A stretch of DNA of 64,000 nt from Salinispora arenicola (GCF_006716065.1 NZ_VFOL01000001.1:3720001-3784000), one strand, 5' to 3'; positions 44,750-52,581 are shown, counted from the stretch's first letter. Notes: generated by a model from the letters alone, not told the origin. Numbers and translations are program-made.

Positions 44750-44772
44750 CGTTGCCGTCACGGTTGCCGTCA
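44750..44772. repeat. 23-bp cassette 3' repeat, copy 2
   Basis: Identical to 40,955-40,977. It ends the second toxin/immunity cassette and precedes the second copy of the inter-cassette spacer. Confidence 0.75.
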
Positions 44773-44803
44773 GCATCGCAGCACGAATCTAATTTTCTCG
44801 ATT

Positions 44804-45068
44804 AATTGCGGCGGGGTCGTGGCTGGACATGGGTGCTCGGTGGCGTACCGCGTAGCGGTGCGGCGTCGATCCCCGGAACCACTTGCCGTGGGTGATCGGC
44901 GAAGGGATCGTCACGGCCTCGACCGGTAGGTTGACCTTGCTCTTGGTTGGCGGCACGGCCTTGGTAGCCGTGCGCGCGGGGCCGGAACGGCTGTAGCGCG
45001 TGCGCGGCCCGGCGTCAGCCGGGCCGTCTTGATCCTGTAGAGCAGTTTTGAGCCTGTCGGATCTTGGT
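44804..45068. repeat. Inter-cassette spacer repeat, copy 2
   Basis: Collinear with 41,051-41,363, including GTAGCGGTGCGGCGTCGATC, GATCGTCACGGCCTCGACCG, the GC hairpin and the identical final 34 bp (45,035-45,068). It lacks the 8-bp tandem array. It adjoins the HigBA pair. Confidence 0.65.
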
Positions 45069-45080
45069 GTGTTGGTTGGG

Positions 45081-45398
45081 CTATGCGATGGCGGCGATGT
45101 TGCCGTCGTCGAAGTAGATGGCTTGGTGGAGGCGTCCGCCGAGGGCGGTGGCGTATCGGGCGACGATGTCTTGGCCGGAGATCTTGCCTTGTTCGATCTG
45201 GGAGATGCGGCCTTTGGTGACGCCCATGCGGTCGGCGACCTGTTGTTGGGTCAGGCCGCGGGTGCGGCGTACTTCGGCGAGTCGGTGTCCGACGATGGTG
45301 GCGAGGAGTTCCTGTTTGCCGTCTTCGACGGCTTGTTCGCCGCCGGCGCGTTCGACGTGGGCGGTGCGGATGTTGCTCCAGCGTGTGTAGCTGTTCAT
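45081..45398 (-). CDS. XRE antitoxin of a HigBA-type pair
   Basis: This 105-residue protein has a Cro/C1 helix-turn-helix (HRLAEVRRTRGLTQQQVADR, MGVTKGRISQIEQGKI, about residues 38-72) and a short C-terminus (ALGGRLHQAIYFDDGNIAAI). Its ATG overlaps the toxin stop (ATGA), with the toxin first, as in HigBA systems. It should neutralise the HigB-like toxin and repress the operon through the palindrome at 45,765. The last 22 residues are duplicated at 47,006-47,071. It may stabilise the cassette array in the chromosome. Confidence 0.85.
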   Translation of the reverse strand: MNSYTRWSNIRTAHVERAGGEQAVEDGKQELLATIVGHRLAEVRRTRGLTQQQVADRMGVTKGRISQIEQGKISGQDIVARYATALGGRLHQAIYFDDGNIAAIA

Positions 45399-45757
45399 GG
45401 CTGTCGGTCCTCCTTGGCGCGTTCCTTGAGGTAGATCTCGTAGCGTTGTTCGGCCAGGGGGATCGCTTCGGTGTACCACTGTTGCCATCGTCCGGCTTTG
45501 TCTCCGGCGACGAGCAGGATGCTGGCACGCCATGGGTCGAAGGCGAACAGGATGCGGACGGTGCCGGGGCGTAGCTCTTTGAGGTTGGCGAGGGTGGAGC
45601 CGTGGATCGTGTCGACCAGTGGCCGGCCGAGCCCTGGGCCGGCTTCGGCGAGTAGGTCAATGGCTTGCACGACGCGGGCGTGGGTGAGGGGATCGAGGTT
45701 GTCGATCCACTCCTGTACCTCGTTGACGAGGTAGATCTCCCACTCGTCGGTGGCCAT
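45395..45757 (-). CDS. HigB/RelE-type toxin
   Basis: This 120-residue protein matches the phage-derived Gp49/HigB-type RelE-fold toxins: VVQAIDLLAEAGPGLGRPLV, GSTLANLKELRPGTVRILFA and GRWQQWYTEAIPLAEQRYEI. These mRNA interferases act at the ribosome. The toxin gene comes first and overlaps its antitoxin by four bases. The promoter and operator are immediately upstream (palindrome at 45,765-45,782). The pair lies between two Rhs tip cassettes, like a selfish insertion or an anchoring module. Confidence 0.87.
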   Translation of the reverse strand: MATDEWEIYLVNEVQEWIDNLDPLTHARVVQAIDLLAEAGPGLGRPLVDTIHGSTLANLKELRPGTVRILFAFDPWRASILLVAGDKAGRWQQWYTEAIPLAEQRYEIYLKERAKEDRQP

Positions 45758-45764
45758 CCCCGGA

Positions 45765-45782
45765 GTATAGCGGATGCTATAC
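45765..45782. promoter_or_regulatory. Palindromic operator of the HigBA pair
   Basis: GTATAGC-GGAT-GCTATAC is a perfect 7-bp inverted repeat seven bases before the toxin ATG on the minus strand. Its position suits autoregulation by the antitoxin or toxin-antitoxin complex. The TATA-like arms may also form the -10 element. Confidence 0.75.
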
Positions 45783-45858
45783 CAGGCTGTTGATGAGAGC
45801 GGGATGTGTTCGGCCTGGCGGCGTCGAGGTCCTGGGCTGTCGGTGGCCGTTTCTCCGG

Positions 45859-45995
45859 GTTGCCGTCACCGTCACCGTCAGCACCGATACATTTCGATGC
45901 AGCAAGTTGGCGCTACACAAGAAAGGCCAGGTGAAGCGTTGTGAACACGTAAGTCACACTACGTGACGGGCTGAAAATCCCACACGTACTATGTG
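45859..45995. repeat. 137-bp toxin-cassette 5' repeat, copy 2
   Basis: Second copy of the repeat at 43,267-43,403, of equal length, with the last 53 bp identical. The first 40 bp differ at only a few positions (GTTGCCGTCACCGTCACCGT here). It leads straight into the third toxin tip. Confidence 0.85.
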
Positions 45996-46342
45996 CTTGC
46001 GGGGGGTACGCCGGTCCTCGTGCACAACGTCGACTCATGTCGAATCGGGGAGCAAACACTCGGCCCCAATAAGCCATCGTCTGGAATATCGGCAGAACGT
46101 GGTGACAAGGTTTTGCCGGACGAGCAAAAGGCTGTAAACAAGGCCGGCGATGAGTTTGGGTGCTCAACTTGCCGGCAACGAAGTCCGGATATAATGATGG
46201 CCATTGGACCGGCGACCATCAGCCCCCTAACAGGTTGGTGCCTTCCAGCCCTTGGACGCTCTATCCGCAATGCCGTTCATGCGCGCGCCAGCAGGGTGGT
46301 ATCGTTAATGGCTTGAATCGCGAGTGGTACGATTTCGATTAG
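45975..46342 (+). pseudogene. Orphan Rhs toxin tip with frameshift (zinc-finger/HNH-like)
   Basis: The frame begins after the repeat's TGA with KSHTYYVLAGGTPVLVHN, then GDKVLPDEQKAVNKAGDEFG and CSTC. Near 46,175-46,185 the coding sense moves to another frame: SGYNDGHWTGDHQPPNRLVP, then TLYPQCRSCARQQGGIVNGL and a stop. The CxxC...DHQPP...CxxC...QGG arrangement is a recurring zinc-binding, HNH-like tip of polymorphic toxins. A one-base change breaks it, so even after recombination it would be truncated. The immunity gene that follows is intact. Confidence 0.72.
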
Positions 46343-46365
46343 GGTCGAGTTCTGGAGGGCCGGCA

Positions 46366-46758
46366 ATGCTGTTGGGGGAGTTTAAAGTCGCATTCGCGCA
46401 TGGTCTCCTGGTGATTGCTGCGCCAGAAAGTACGGATGCGCATGAGGAATGGGACCCGACTTCCGCCCTTCTGCATGTGGGAGGGGACTCCATCTACTGC
46501 GGAGTTGCGGATGCTGCGACAGGTCTTGTACGTGTTACCTGTGTAGAGGATTCAACGGTTGAGGCAGATCTTTCTGTAGCATTTTCTGGAAGACTCACGC
46601 TTCCTAGTTCTCGTTTGGAGTTGTACGACCCTAATGAGACCATCAAATTAGTGGTTCCCGTCAGCTCGGAGGAGGCGACAGTGACGATCTATGTGAACGA
46701 TGATGAGGAGCCAACTGAGGTGCTGGTACGGGTCGGTCCTCCAATGCCGTTCGGGTAG
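46366..46758 (+). CDS. Immunity-like protein of the third cassette
   Basis: This 130-residue acidic beta-rich protein begins at ATG 46,366, nine bases after GGAGG and 24 bp after the broken toxin's stop. It contains VAFAHGLLVIAAPESTDAHE, LHVGGDSIYCGVADAATGLV and LELYDPNETIKLVVPVSSEE. I do not recognise the family by name. Position, lower GC and size support an immunity function against the HNH-like tip. Because the adjoining toxin is frameshifted, the gene may now act only as protection against relatives carrying the intact toxin. Confidence 0.65.
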   Translation: MLLGEFKVAFAHGLLVIAAPESTDAHEEWDPTSALLHVGGDSIYCGVADAATGLVRVTCVEDSTVEADLSVAFSGRLTLPSSRLELYDPNETIKLVVPVSSEEATVTIYVNDDEEPTEVLVRVGPPMPFG

Positions 46759-46875
46759 GATCCCGCGGACTCCGGTCCCGCGTCACCGAACTTGATCGAG
46801 ATGCGCGACGGATCCGTTCATCGACTCACTCATTGCGCTGGAGCGAGTCGGCACTGTCCGCCGATGGCCGGCAGA

Positions 46876-47071
46876 GCCGGGCCGCGCGCACGCGCTACAG
46901 CCTACGGCCCGGCGCGCACACCGGCAGACCGGCCATCCGCAGGAACGCGAGGCGGCCGACCGATCAAGGGTCATGACGATCCCTTCACTTGGTGTGTGGG
47001 TTGGGCTATGTGATGGCGGCGATGTTGCTGTCGTCGAAGTAGATGGCTTGGTGGAGGCGGCCGCCGAGGGA
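46876..47071. repeat. Scrambled array end: inverted spacer piece and truncated antitoxin copy
   Basis: At about 46,876-46,910 the sequence is the reverse complement of the spacer block around 41,270-41,305 (TGTAGCGCGTGCGCGCGGCC). At 46,989-47,071 it repeats 45,063-45,146, including the last 22 codons of the HigA antitoxin on the minus strand (LGGRLHQAIYFDDSNIAAIT, stop at 47,006). The copy ends abruptly at its 5' side. This marks a rearrangement breakpoint at the distal end of the toxin array. Confidence 0.65.
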
Positions 47072-47138
47072 CCACCTCGACCCTCCATAACCAGTGCCAG
47101 GACGTTCTGCCGGTCCGCCGCCCCTGCGGGGCGAACAG

Positions 47139-47588
47139 ATGGCGGCGCTTATCGAGTGCGGTCTGCTGCAGGTCGTCGGCCCGGAGCCCCAGGTGCGAAC
47201 GGACCCTACCGGCGCCTGCTTCCTCATCGGCTCCGCCACGATACCTGGAAAACGAACACGGACAACATCATTGATTGAGGCGCGTATCCCGAAACCAGAC
47301 CTGAAGCACAGCGCCAATCCGCTGCTGTGCTTCCTGGTCGAAACAGGGCAGTGCCGTCCATATCATATTCCGGACCCCGACGGTGCCTACGAAAGCGGCG
47401 GGCTTGACGTCACCCCACGGCCATATCGCCTGATAGACGCCGCCGGCGTCCCCCATTCGCGCCGTTTTGTGTACGGACCACCGACCGAGTCGGTTTTCTG
47501 GTTCCTGAACGAAACGATTCGTCCCGGTATCGGCTCCATGATTCTCGAGGACGCGGATGCCATCTCGCGAGCGGCGCTCACGTGCTAG
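47139..47588 (+). pseudogene. C-terminal fragment of FAD/NAD(P)-binding protein
   Basis: The frame encodes CGLLQVVGPEPQVRTDPTGA, LIEARIPKPDLKHSANPLLC, SGGLDVTPRPYRLIDAAGVP and a tail ending IGSMILEDADAISRAAL. I recognise this as the C-terminal quarter of FAD-NAD(P)-binding (NAD_binding_9-type) proteins of about 600 residues. The N-terminal dinucleotide-binding part is absent; the break coincides with the rearranged end of the toxin array. The remaining frame is open but very unlikely to be functional. Confidence 0.65.
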
Positions 47589-47755
47589 AACGGCGTTCCT
47601 CGACGCCTGGTGCCCGCAGAACAGCCCATCTGGTTGCGGCAGGTCGCCGCGGTGCGCGTCGCGGACGCGTGTTTCCGGTGCAGGTCGCCGACGGTGCGGC
47701 CGAAGCGCAGTGCCTCGCTACGTAGGCCGTGTCACCGACAGGTCGCCATCGATGG

Positions 47756-48715
47756 TTATTTTGGCGGCCCGCTGTGCGCTGGGGAGGTAGCAACCTTGAT
47801 CGTAGCGAGCACGGTGCCGCCCTGCACCACCTCGAGCGACCGCTCATTGTCCGTCGTGCCCGGCCGGGCCACGAGGTGCACCGGAGCGTCCAGTTCGACG
47901 AACGCATCGAACGTGCCGGTAAGCCCGGTCATCACCGCCGCGTGCGGCTCGGGACTGAGTGCGGCGCCGAGCTGACGGGCCGCCTCGACGAGGAGGGTTC
48001 CCGGAACGTGGTCCTGCCGGTGGTCGAACAAGCCCAGGTGGTCGAAGGGCAGCAGCACCCGTGCGGTGGTCTCATCCGAATCAGAATGCACCTCGGCCAG
48101 CAGCACGTCGGCGGGTACCAGGCGGCCGACGGTCGAGGGGGGGACCGCCCCGTCCAGGTACGGGCACAGTTGGTCGGACCAGGGCGGTGGCGACCCGCCG
48201 CGAGCCCGGCGGCGCAGCAGCGTGTAGGCGGCCGGGGACACGACGGACGAGGTGATGACTGTTGATCCGATGGGCACCCCACCGAGTGACAGCTCGCACC
48301 GGGACGTGAACGCGCGGAGCCGGCTGCCGACCCGGACCGCCGCTACGGTGACGTGCATCGTCAGCGTGGTCGAGCCGCCGTCGGGCCGTTGCACGTACGC
48401 GTCGGCCGGCACGGACATCTCGCAGGAGTCCATCAGGAATCGGGTGTCGTCGGCCAGGCCGAGGCTGTTGTGGCCGATGTAGATGACGACCTGCCGACAG
48501 GCCTCCAGGAGCAGCATCGGATCGAGACGACGATTCGCCTCCGCGGTGTGTGCTGAATAGTACGCGTGGCTCTCGGGCAGCAACGCCGTCGCCACATGTC
48601 CGCCCGTGCCGTCCGGGTGGACATCGGCGAGGAAGGCGGTGTCAGCATGACGACGATGGACAGCCGCCGGTTCGACGGTCGTGTGAGGTTGGGTCAGTAG
48701 CCGGGTGTCGGTCAT
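47756..48715 (-). CDS. AfsA-type double-hotdog protein (butyrolactone/butenolide synthase-like)
   Basis: This 319-residue protein consists of two AfsA hotdog repeats, each with the helix EACRQ/EAARQ: HRRHADTAFLADVHPDGTGG with LLLEACRQVVIYIGHN, and LLAEVHSDSDETTARVLLPF with LLVEAARQLGAAL. AfsA condenses a beta-ketoacyl chain with dihydroxyacetone phosphate to start gamma-butyrolactone signals in Streptomyces. It is the last gene of the nine-gene operon and overlaps the LLM gene (ATGA). Here it may build part of the product rather than a hormone, since no butyrolactone receptor gene adjoins. That reading is inference. Confidence 0.85.
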   Translation of the reverse strand: MTDTRLLTQPHTTVEPAAVHRRHADTAFLADVHPDGTGGHVATALLPESHAYYSAHTAEANRRLDPMLLLEACRQVVIYIGHNSLGLADDTRFLMDSCEMSVPADAYVQRPDGGSTTLTMHVTVAAVRVGSRLRAFTSRCELSLGGVPIGSTVITSSVVSPAAYTLLRRRARGGSPPPWSDQLCPYLDGAVPPSTVGRLVPADVLLAEVHSDSDETTARVLLPFDHLGLFDHRQDHVPGTLLVEAARQLGAALSPEPHAAVMTGLTGTFDAFVELDAPVHLVARPGTTDNERSLEVVQGGTVLATIKVATSPAHSGPPK

Positions 48716-49602
48716 CGGTTGGGCCCTTCCATGTTCTCGTCGAGGAGTCCCGTGCGGGCGATCGCGGTGAGTGCGTCGAGGTGTTCGCTGAGCGACGTGA
48801 ATCCGGCGCCGAGCGTGCTCACGGCCAGGTGTGTGGCGCGGGCTTCACGCCACCGCCGGGCCGCTGCGGCTACACCGACCGCGCCGCCGTCGGTGTAGCG
48901 GACCCGGCCGTGCATGCCGATCGCCTCGGGGGGTCGACCGGCTGCCTCCGCCGCCTTCGTCACGATTGTCCGGGCCGCTGTGAGCTCCGGCCCGGGCTGG
49001 AGGCGGGGCATCCAGCCGTCGCCGGTACGGCCCGCCCTGCGGTAGGCAGCTGGGCTGGTGCCGCCAATCCAGATGGGAATCGGTCGTTTCGGTCGTGGGT
49101 TGATCCCGGCCGCGACGATTCGTTCCCCGGCGTGTTCGAAGCTGACCGACCGGTGTGTCCATAGGGCCCGCAACAGGGCGATCTGCTGGTCGAGCCGCTC
49201 ACCCCGAGACTGCATGGGCCGGCCCAGAGCCTCGTATTCCACCGTGTTCCAGCCGATGCCAACCCCCAGCCGCAGCCGGCCGTCGGAGAGCAGGTCGATC
49301 TCGGCTGCCTGCTTGGCGACCAGCGCGGTCTGCCGTTGCGGCAGGACCAGAACACTGGTCACCAGGTCGAGGTCGCACACCGCCGCGAGGTAGCCGAAGA
49401 GCACCAGCGGCTCGTGGAACGGATCATCCGCGTCATACACACCCTGCCAGTTCGGATGCCCGGCTGGGTCGGCACCGAGCACGTGGTCATACGCGAGGAG
49501 GTGTCGGAATCCCAGCTCCTGCGCCGCGCTCGCATAGTCGCGTAGGGCTCGTGGTCCACCGTGCAGCTCGCCTTGGGGCAGGACCACGCCGATCTCCATC
49601 AT
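48712..49602 (-). CDS. LLM-class F420-dependent oxidoreductase
   Basis: This 296-residue TIM-barrel oxidoreductase starts at ATG 49,602, overlapping the UbiA stop (ATGA); a second ATG follows immediately. Family segments are LLAYDHVLGADP, LVTSVLVLPQRQTALVAKQA, LGVGIGWNTVEYEALG and IPIWIGGTSPAAYRRAGRTG. The GIGWN(x)VEY element and the length place it among F420-dependent rather than FMN-dependent members. In biosynthetic operons these enzymes reduce enones or imines or oxidise secondary alcohols. The substrate is presumably an intermediate of the acyl chain built by the operon. Confidence 0.9.
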   Translation of the reverse strand: MMEIGVVLPQGELHGGPRALRDYASAAQELGFRHLLAYDHVLGADPAGHPNWQGVYDADDPFHEPLVLFGYLAAVCDLDLVTSVLVLPQRQTALVAKQAAEIDLLSDGRLRLGVGIGWNTVEYEALGRPMQSRGERLDQQIALLRALWTHRSVSFEHAGERIVAAGINPRPKRPIPIWIGGTSPAAYRRAGRTGDGWMPRLQPGPELTAARTIVTKAAEAAGRPPEAIGMHGRVRYTDGGAVGVAAAARRWREARATHLAVSTLGAGFTSLSEHLDALTAIARTGLLDENMEGPNR

Positions 49603-50507
49603 CCGAGCCACCCACTGATGACGAGCGCCGCGTCGAGCACGATTAGATAGAGCATGGCGAGCGACGCGGGCCACGTCTGCTCCCTGCCGCTGAGGTAGGA
49701 GAAGGCGCCCGCGACCGGGAAGACGAGAGCCACGTAGGGTAGGTGCGCTGGGACCGACATGTGCCACGGCTCGGTGATCGCGGCCAGCAGGGCACACGCG
49801 AGCAGGGCCCAGCCGAGCGTGAGCACACCGCTGCCGGTGACCCCGAGTACGGTGGCCGAGTAGGTCCGGCCCCCCGGGTCGGGATCGCGTACTGTCTTGC
49901 GGGCGAATTCGAAGTGCAGGAACGCGGCGGCGAACACAATGATCAGCAGGGCTGGGCGGATCCCCGGCTGTACCACCTCCGCGCCGGTCACCGACGTGTA
50001 CAGGTAGACGCCGATCAGCAACTGCACCGGGTACGCCACGACGATGTAGAGCAGCGCCCGGTCACGCAGCCTCGGCGAGTGCAGCGTGAGCCGAGTGACG
50101 AGCTCGGTGTAGCCCACGAGGAGCGCCACGGCCACCGCCGACCAGGGCGCGAGCGGAATGTTGACGACGATCGCCAGGGCTGCCGTCACCCAACCGGCGC
50201 GGCGCAGCTCGAGCACGCTGACCAGACCGGTGATCAGCGGACGGTCCGGGTTGTGGATCCGGTCGTACGACTCGTCCATACGCTCGTCGGCGAGCCGCAG
50301 GTGAAGCAGGACCACGATGATCGTCATGGCCCGGACCAGCGACCCGACCGACGGCCGCCAGACGCCCCCCGCTGTCATGACCGCGGCGGCCTCGTAGGCA
50401 CACACCCACAGCACTCCGTAGGTGACGTGCACCCCCGGCGCGAAGACAGCGCCCAGGAACGCGCGGTAGCGCAGCAGTGCCGGGGCCTGCCCGACGGCGC
50501 TGCTCAT
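49599..50507 (-). CDS. UbiA-family membrane prenyltransferase
   Basis: This 302-residue integral membrane protein has about eight hydrophobic helices. The first Asp-rich motif is DERMDESYDRIHNPDRPLIT (about residues 75-94), in place of the classic NDxxDxxxD. The second acidic motif is RDPDPGGRTYSATVLG, corresponding to the D-rich motif with GRRT in UbiA proteins. Family members transfer polyprenyl groups, using Mg2+-bound diphosphates, onto aromatic or lipid acceptors. Its ATG overlaps the preceding stop (ATGA) and its stop overlaps the LLM start. No aromatic-precursor genes adjoin, so the acceptor is open. Confidence 0.82.
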   Translation of the reverse strand: MSSAVGQAPALLRYRAFLGAVFAPGVHVTYGVLWVCAYEAAAVMTAGGVWRPSVGSLVRAMTIIVVLLHLRLADERMDESYDRIHNPDRPLITGLVSVLELRRAGWVTAALAIVVNIPLAPWSAVAVALLVGYTELVTRLTLHSPRLRDRALLYIVVAYPVQLLIGVYLYTSVTGAEVVQPGIRPALLIIVFAAAFLHFEFARKTVRDPDPGGRTYSATVLGVTGSGVLTLGWALLACALLAAITEPWHMSVPAHLPYVALVFPVAGAFSYLSGREQTWPASLAMLYLIVLDAALVISGWLG

Positions 50508-51484
50508 GACGCTGCCACGGTGGCCAGGGACCGCCACCGGCCGGGATCGGCTCCGGCCAGCAGCTGTCCGTACCGTGGGCGAGAAAGCGATACCGCGTGG
50601 CTGCCCACCACGATGAAGTCCCAACCGTTGAGCGGCAGGTCTGCCGACCAGATCACGTTGACCAGCGGCGCCCAGCTCGCGGGTTCGCTGGTCGTCGAGG
50701 CCAGCGAGTGACCCAGGGCCCGGCGTACCTCGTCCGGCAGGGCCGTCGTGGCGAGTAGGTCCTGCACAGCCCTGGTCAGGCGGCGGGTCGAGGCAACGAA
50801 GTCCAGGTCATGCGGGGGGTGCGCGGCGTACAGCTCTCGGGCGATCGCGGTCGTCTGGTCATGCTGGTCCGTGTTCGCCAGCGCCTGGCCGATCAGTGCG
50901 CGGCGCTCCCGGTGTTCCAGCAGGATGCCAAGCTCCCGGACGAGGTCGGCCGGCTCGTCCGAGGCGTGCACCAGGTTGAGGAGGAAGCCGAAGTCGCCGA
51001 GCCGGGCACGCAGCTGGCCCGGACGGCGCCGCGCCGGATCGGCCGGTCCCTTGTTGACGCTGAGCGCGACCGTGGCCGGCACATCGACGGGTTCGGCGGG
51101 ACGGGCCAGGACCACCAACGAGTCGGACTGCTCACACAGCGCGTCAGCGAGGAGACAGCGCTGAGGTGTCGCTCGGTTCAGCTGGTAGTGCCAGATCGCC
51201 CGGACCGACTCCCGGCGCATCCGCAGTCGCCGCACCGCCACGATCCGGAAGGTTGCTTCGCGGAGCCATTCGATGACACGTTCGATCGAACGCGACGCCA
51301 CCGCATCAGGCTTCATCAACAGCATGGCGTGCTCGTGCGCGAATCGCACCGGGTCGGATGTCAGCGTGGACAGCTGCTCGTACGCCTCCAGGAAGTAGCT
51401 GTCGGTGCCGTGATAGCGCTGCTTGTCCGGATCGTGGGTCAGGCCTTCGGGGAACGGCGGTCCGTAGGCCGCGATACTGCTCAC
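50504..51484 (-). CDS. Nucleoside-diphosphate-kinase-like domain protein
   Basis: This 326-residue protein contains an NDK-like core: HAMLLMKPDAVASRSIERVI (Lys58), SVNKGPADPARRRPGQLRAR and FLLNLVHASDEPADLVRELG with His173 at the phospho-histidine position. True NDKs are about 140 residues; here the core is flanked by an N-terminal arm of about 50 residues and a C-terminal helical domain of about 130. GTG 51,484 overlaps the SDR stop (GTGA). Stand-alone NDK is never a secondary-metabolism gene, so this protein probably phosphorylates an unusual substrate or moves phosphate within this pathway. Catalytic competence is plausible but unproven. Confidence 0.75.
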   Translation of the reverse strand: MSSIAAYGPPFPEGLTHDPDKQRYHGTDSYFLEAYEQLSTLTSDPVRFAHEHAMLLMKPDAVASRSIERVIEWLREATFRIVAVRRLRMRRESVRAIWHYQLNRATPQRCLLADALCEQSDSLVVLARPAEPVDVPATVALSVNKGPADPARRRPGQLRARLGDFGFLLNLVHASDEPADLVRELGILLEHRERRALIGQALANTDQHDQTTAIARELYAAHPPHDLDFVASTRRLTRAVQDLLATTALPDEVRRALGHSLASTTSEPASWAPLVNVIWSADLPLNGWDFIVVGSHAVSLSRPRYGQLLAGADPGRWRSLATVAAS

Positions 51485-52581
51485 CGCTGGTTGACCCGGC
51501 TCAGGGCCTCCGTCACGCCCGGTAGGGGCGCGCCCAGGTAGCCGGCCCTGACCGCGTAGTCGATGATCCGCCGGAGGTGGTTCGGACCGCTGGGTAGTCG
51601 CTTGGGCCCCCGGAACCCAGCCGCGACGGTGTCGTCGAAGTGCTGCTGGCGGCGGAAGTAGCTCTCGTACAGCGACATGACCCGGTGCCAGTAGGCGCGT
51701 TCGAGGTCCGACAGCATGGCAGGGTCGAAGTTGGCCGGGGCGATGTAGCGGGGAACGTGGAACGATGGGTACTCGGCGAGCACATCGGAGATGTGGCGCA
51801 TCCGCACCGACGATCCCACCGCGTGCAGTGTGCGGTCGCTGGCCCGGTCGAAGTCGTCGGCCACGGCGGTGATCAACGCCGCCACATGGTCGACCGGCAC
51901 AAGGTCGACGCAGGCGTCGAAGTAGCCCGGGATCGAGCCGATTCGGCCCTCGGACAGGAGCTTCAGCACGACGTACAGGTTCTTGAAGTCACGGACCGCG
52001 CCGGTGCGGGCGGCACCGACGACGACACTGGGCCGGATCACTGCGGTCGGCAGGCTTTCCGCGGCGGCCTTTCGCACCAGTTGCTCCGCGGCGAGTTTGC
52101 TCTCCTCGTACGGGTTGCCGAACCGCTGCCCGACGTCGAGTTGGGACTCCAGGATCATGCCGTCCCGCTCGCCGCACACGTAGGCGGTGCTGACGTGCAC
52201 CAGCGGGGTGGATCGCTCGCGGGCCAGTTCCAGCACGTGGGCCGTGCCGGTCGTGTTGATTGCCTGGTAGACCTCCCGGGGGTGACCGAAGTCGGTGATC
52301 GCAGCAGAGTGCACGATCAGGTCGAGCCCGTTCGCCAGGTCCGTCCAGGTGTCGTCGTCGAGGCCCAGCCGTGGAACGGTGACGTCACCGGTGACCAGCC
52401 GTACGGTGCCCGCCCTGCCGTCCGTCGACGACGCGACGCCCCGGCCGCTGTTGGCGATCAGCACTCGGGTGTGGTGCACCAGGCCGGACACGCGGTGCCC
52501 GGCCTTCAGCAGGCGGGCGCAGACCTCGGCGCCGACCAGGCCGGCCGCCCCGGTGACCAGGATCCGTTTCGGCTTGCTCAT
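51481..52581 (-). CDS. Thioester-reductase-like extended SDR
   Basis: This 366-residue protein has the NAD(P)-binding motif ILVTGAAGLVGAEV (7-20), the STAY segment (131-134) and the active-site pair Tyr158/Lys162 (NPYEESKLAAEQL). The sequence VHVSTAYVCGERDG and the distal region LVPVDHVAALI resemble carboxylic-acid-reductase and NRPS terminal thioester-reductase domains (NAD_binding_4). It would release an acyl chain from the neighbouring acyl carrier protein as aldehyde or alcohol. ATG 52,581 overlaps the ACP stop. A plain sugar-epimerase-like role is the alternative. Confidence 0.83.
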   Translation of the reverse strand: MSKPKRILVTGAAGLVGAEVCARLLKAGHRVSGLVHHTRVLIANSGRGVASSTDGRAGTVRLVTGDVTVPRLGLDDDTWTDLANGLDLIVHSAAITDFGHPREVYQAINTTGTAHVLELARERSTPLVHVSTAYVCGERDGMILESQLDVGQRFGNPYEESKLAAEQLVRKAAAESLPTAVIRPSVVVGAARTGAVRDFKNLYVVLKLLSEGRIGSIPGYFDACVDLVPVDHVAALITAVADDFDRASDRTLHAVGSSVRMRHISDVLAEYPSFHVPRYIAPANFDPAMLSDLERAYWHRVMSLYESYFRRQQHFDDTVAAGFRGPKRLPSGPNHLRRIIDYAVRAGYLGAPLPGVTEALSRVNQR

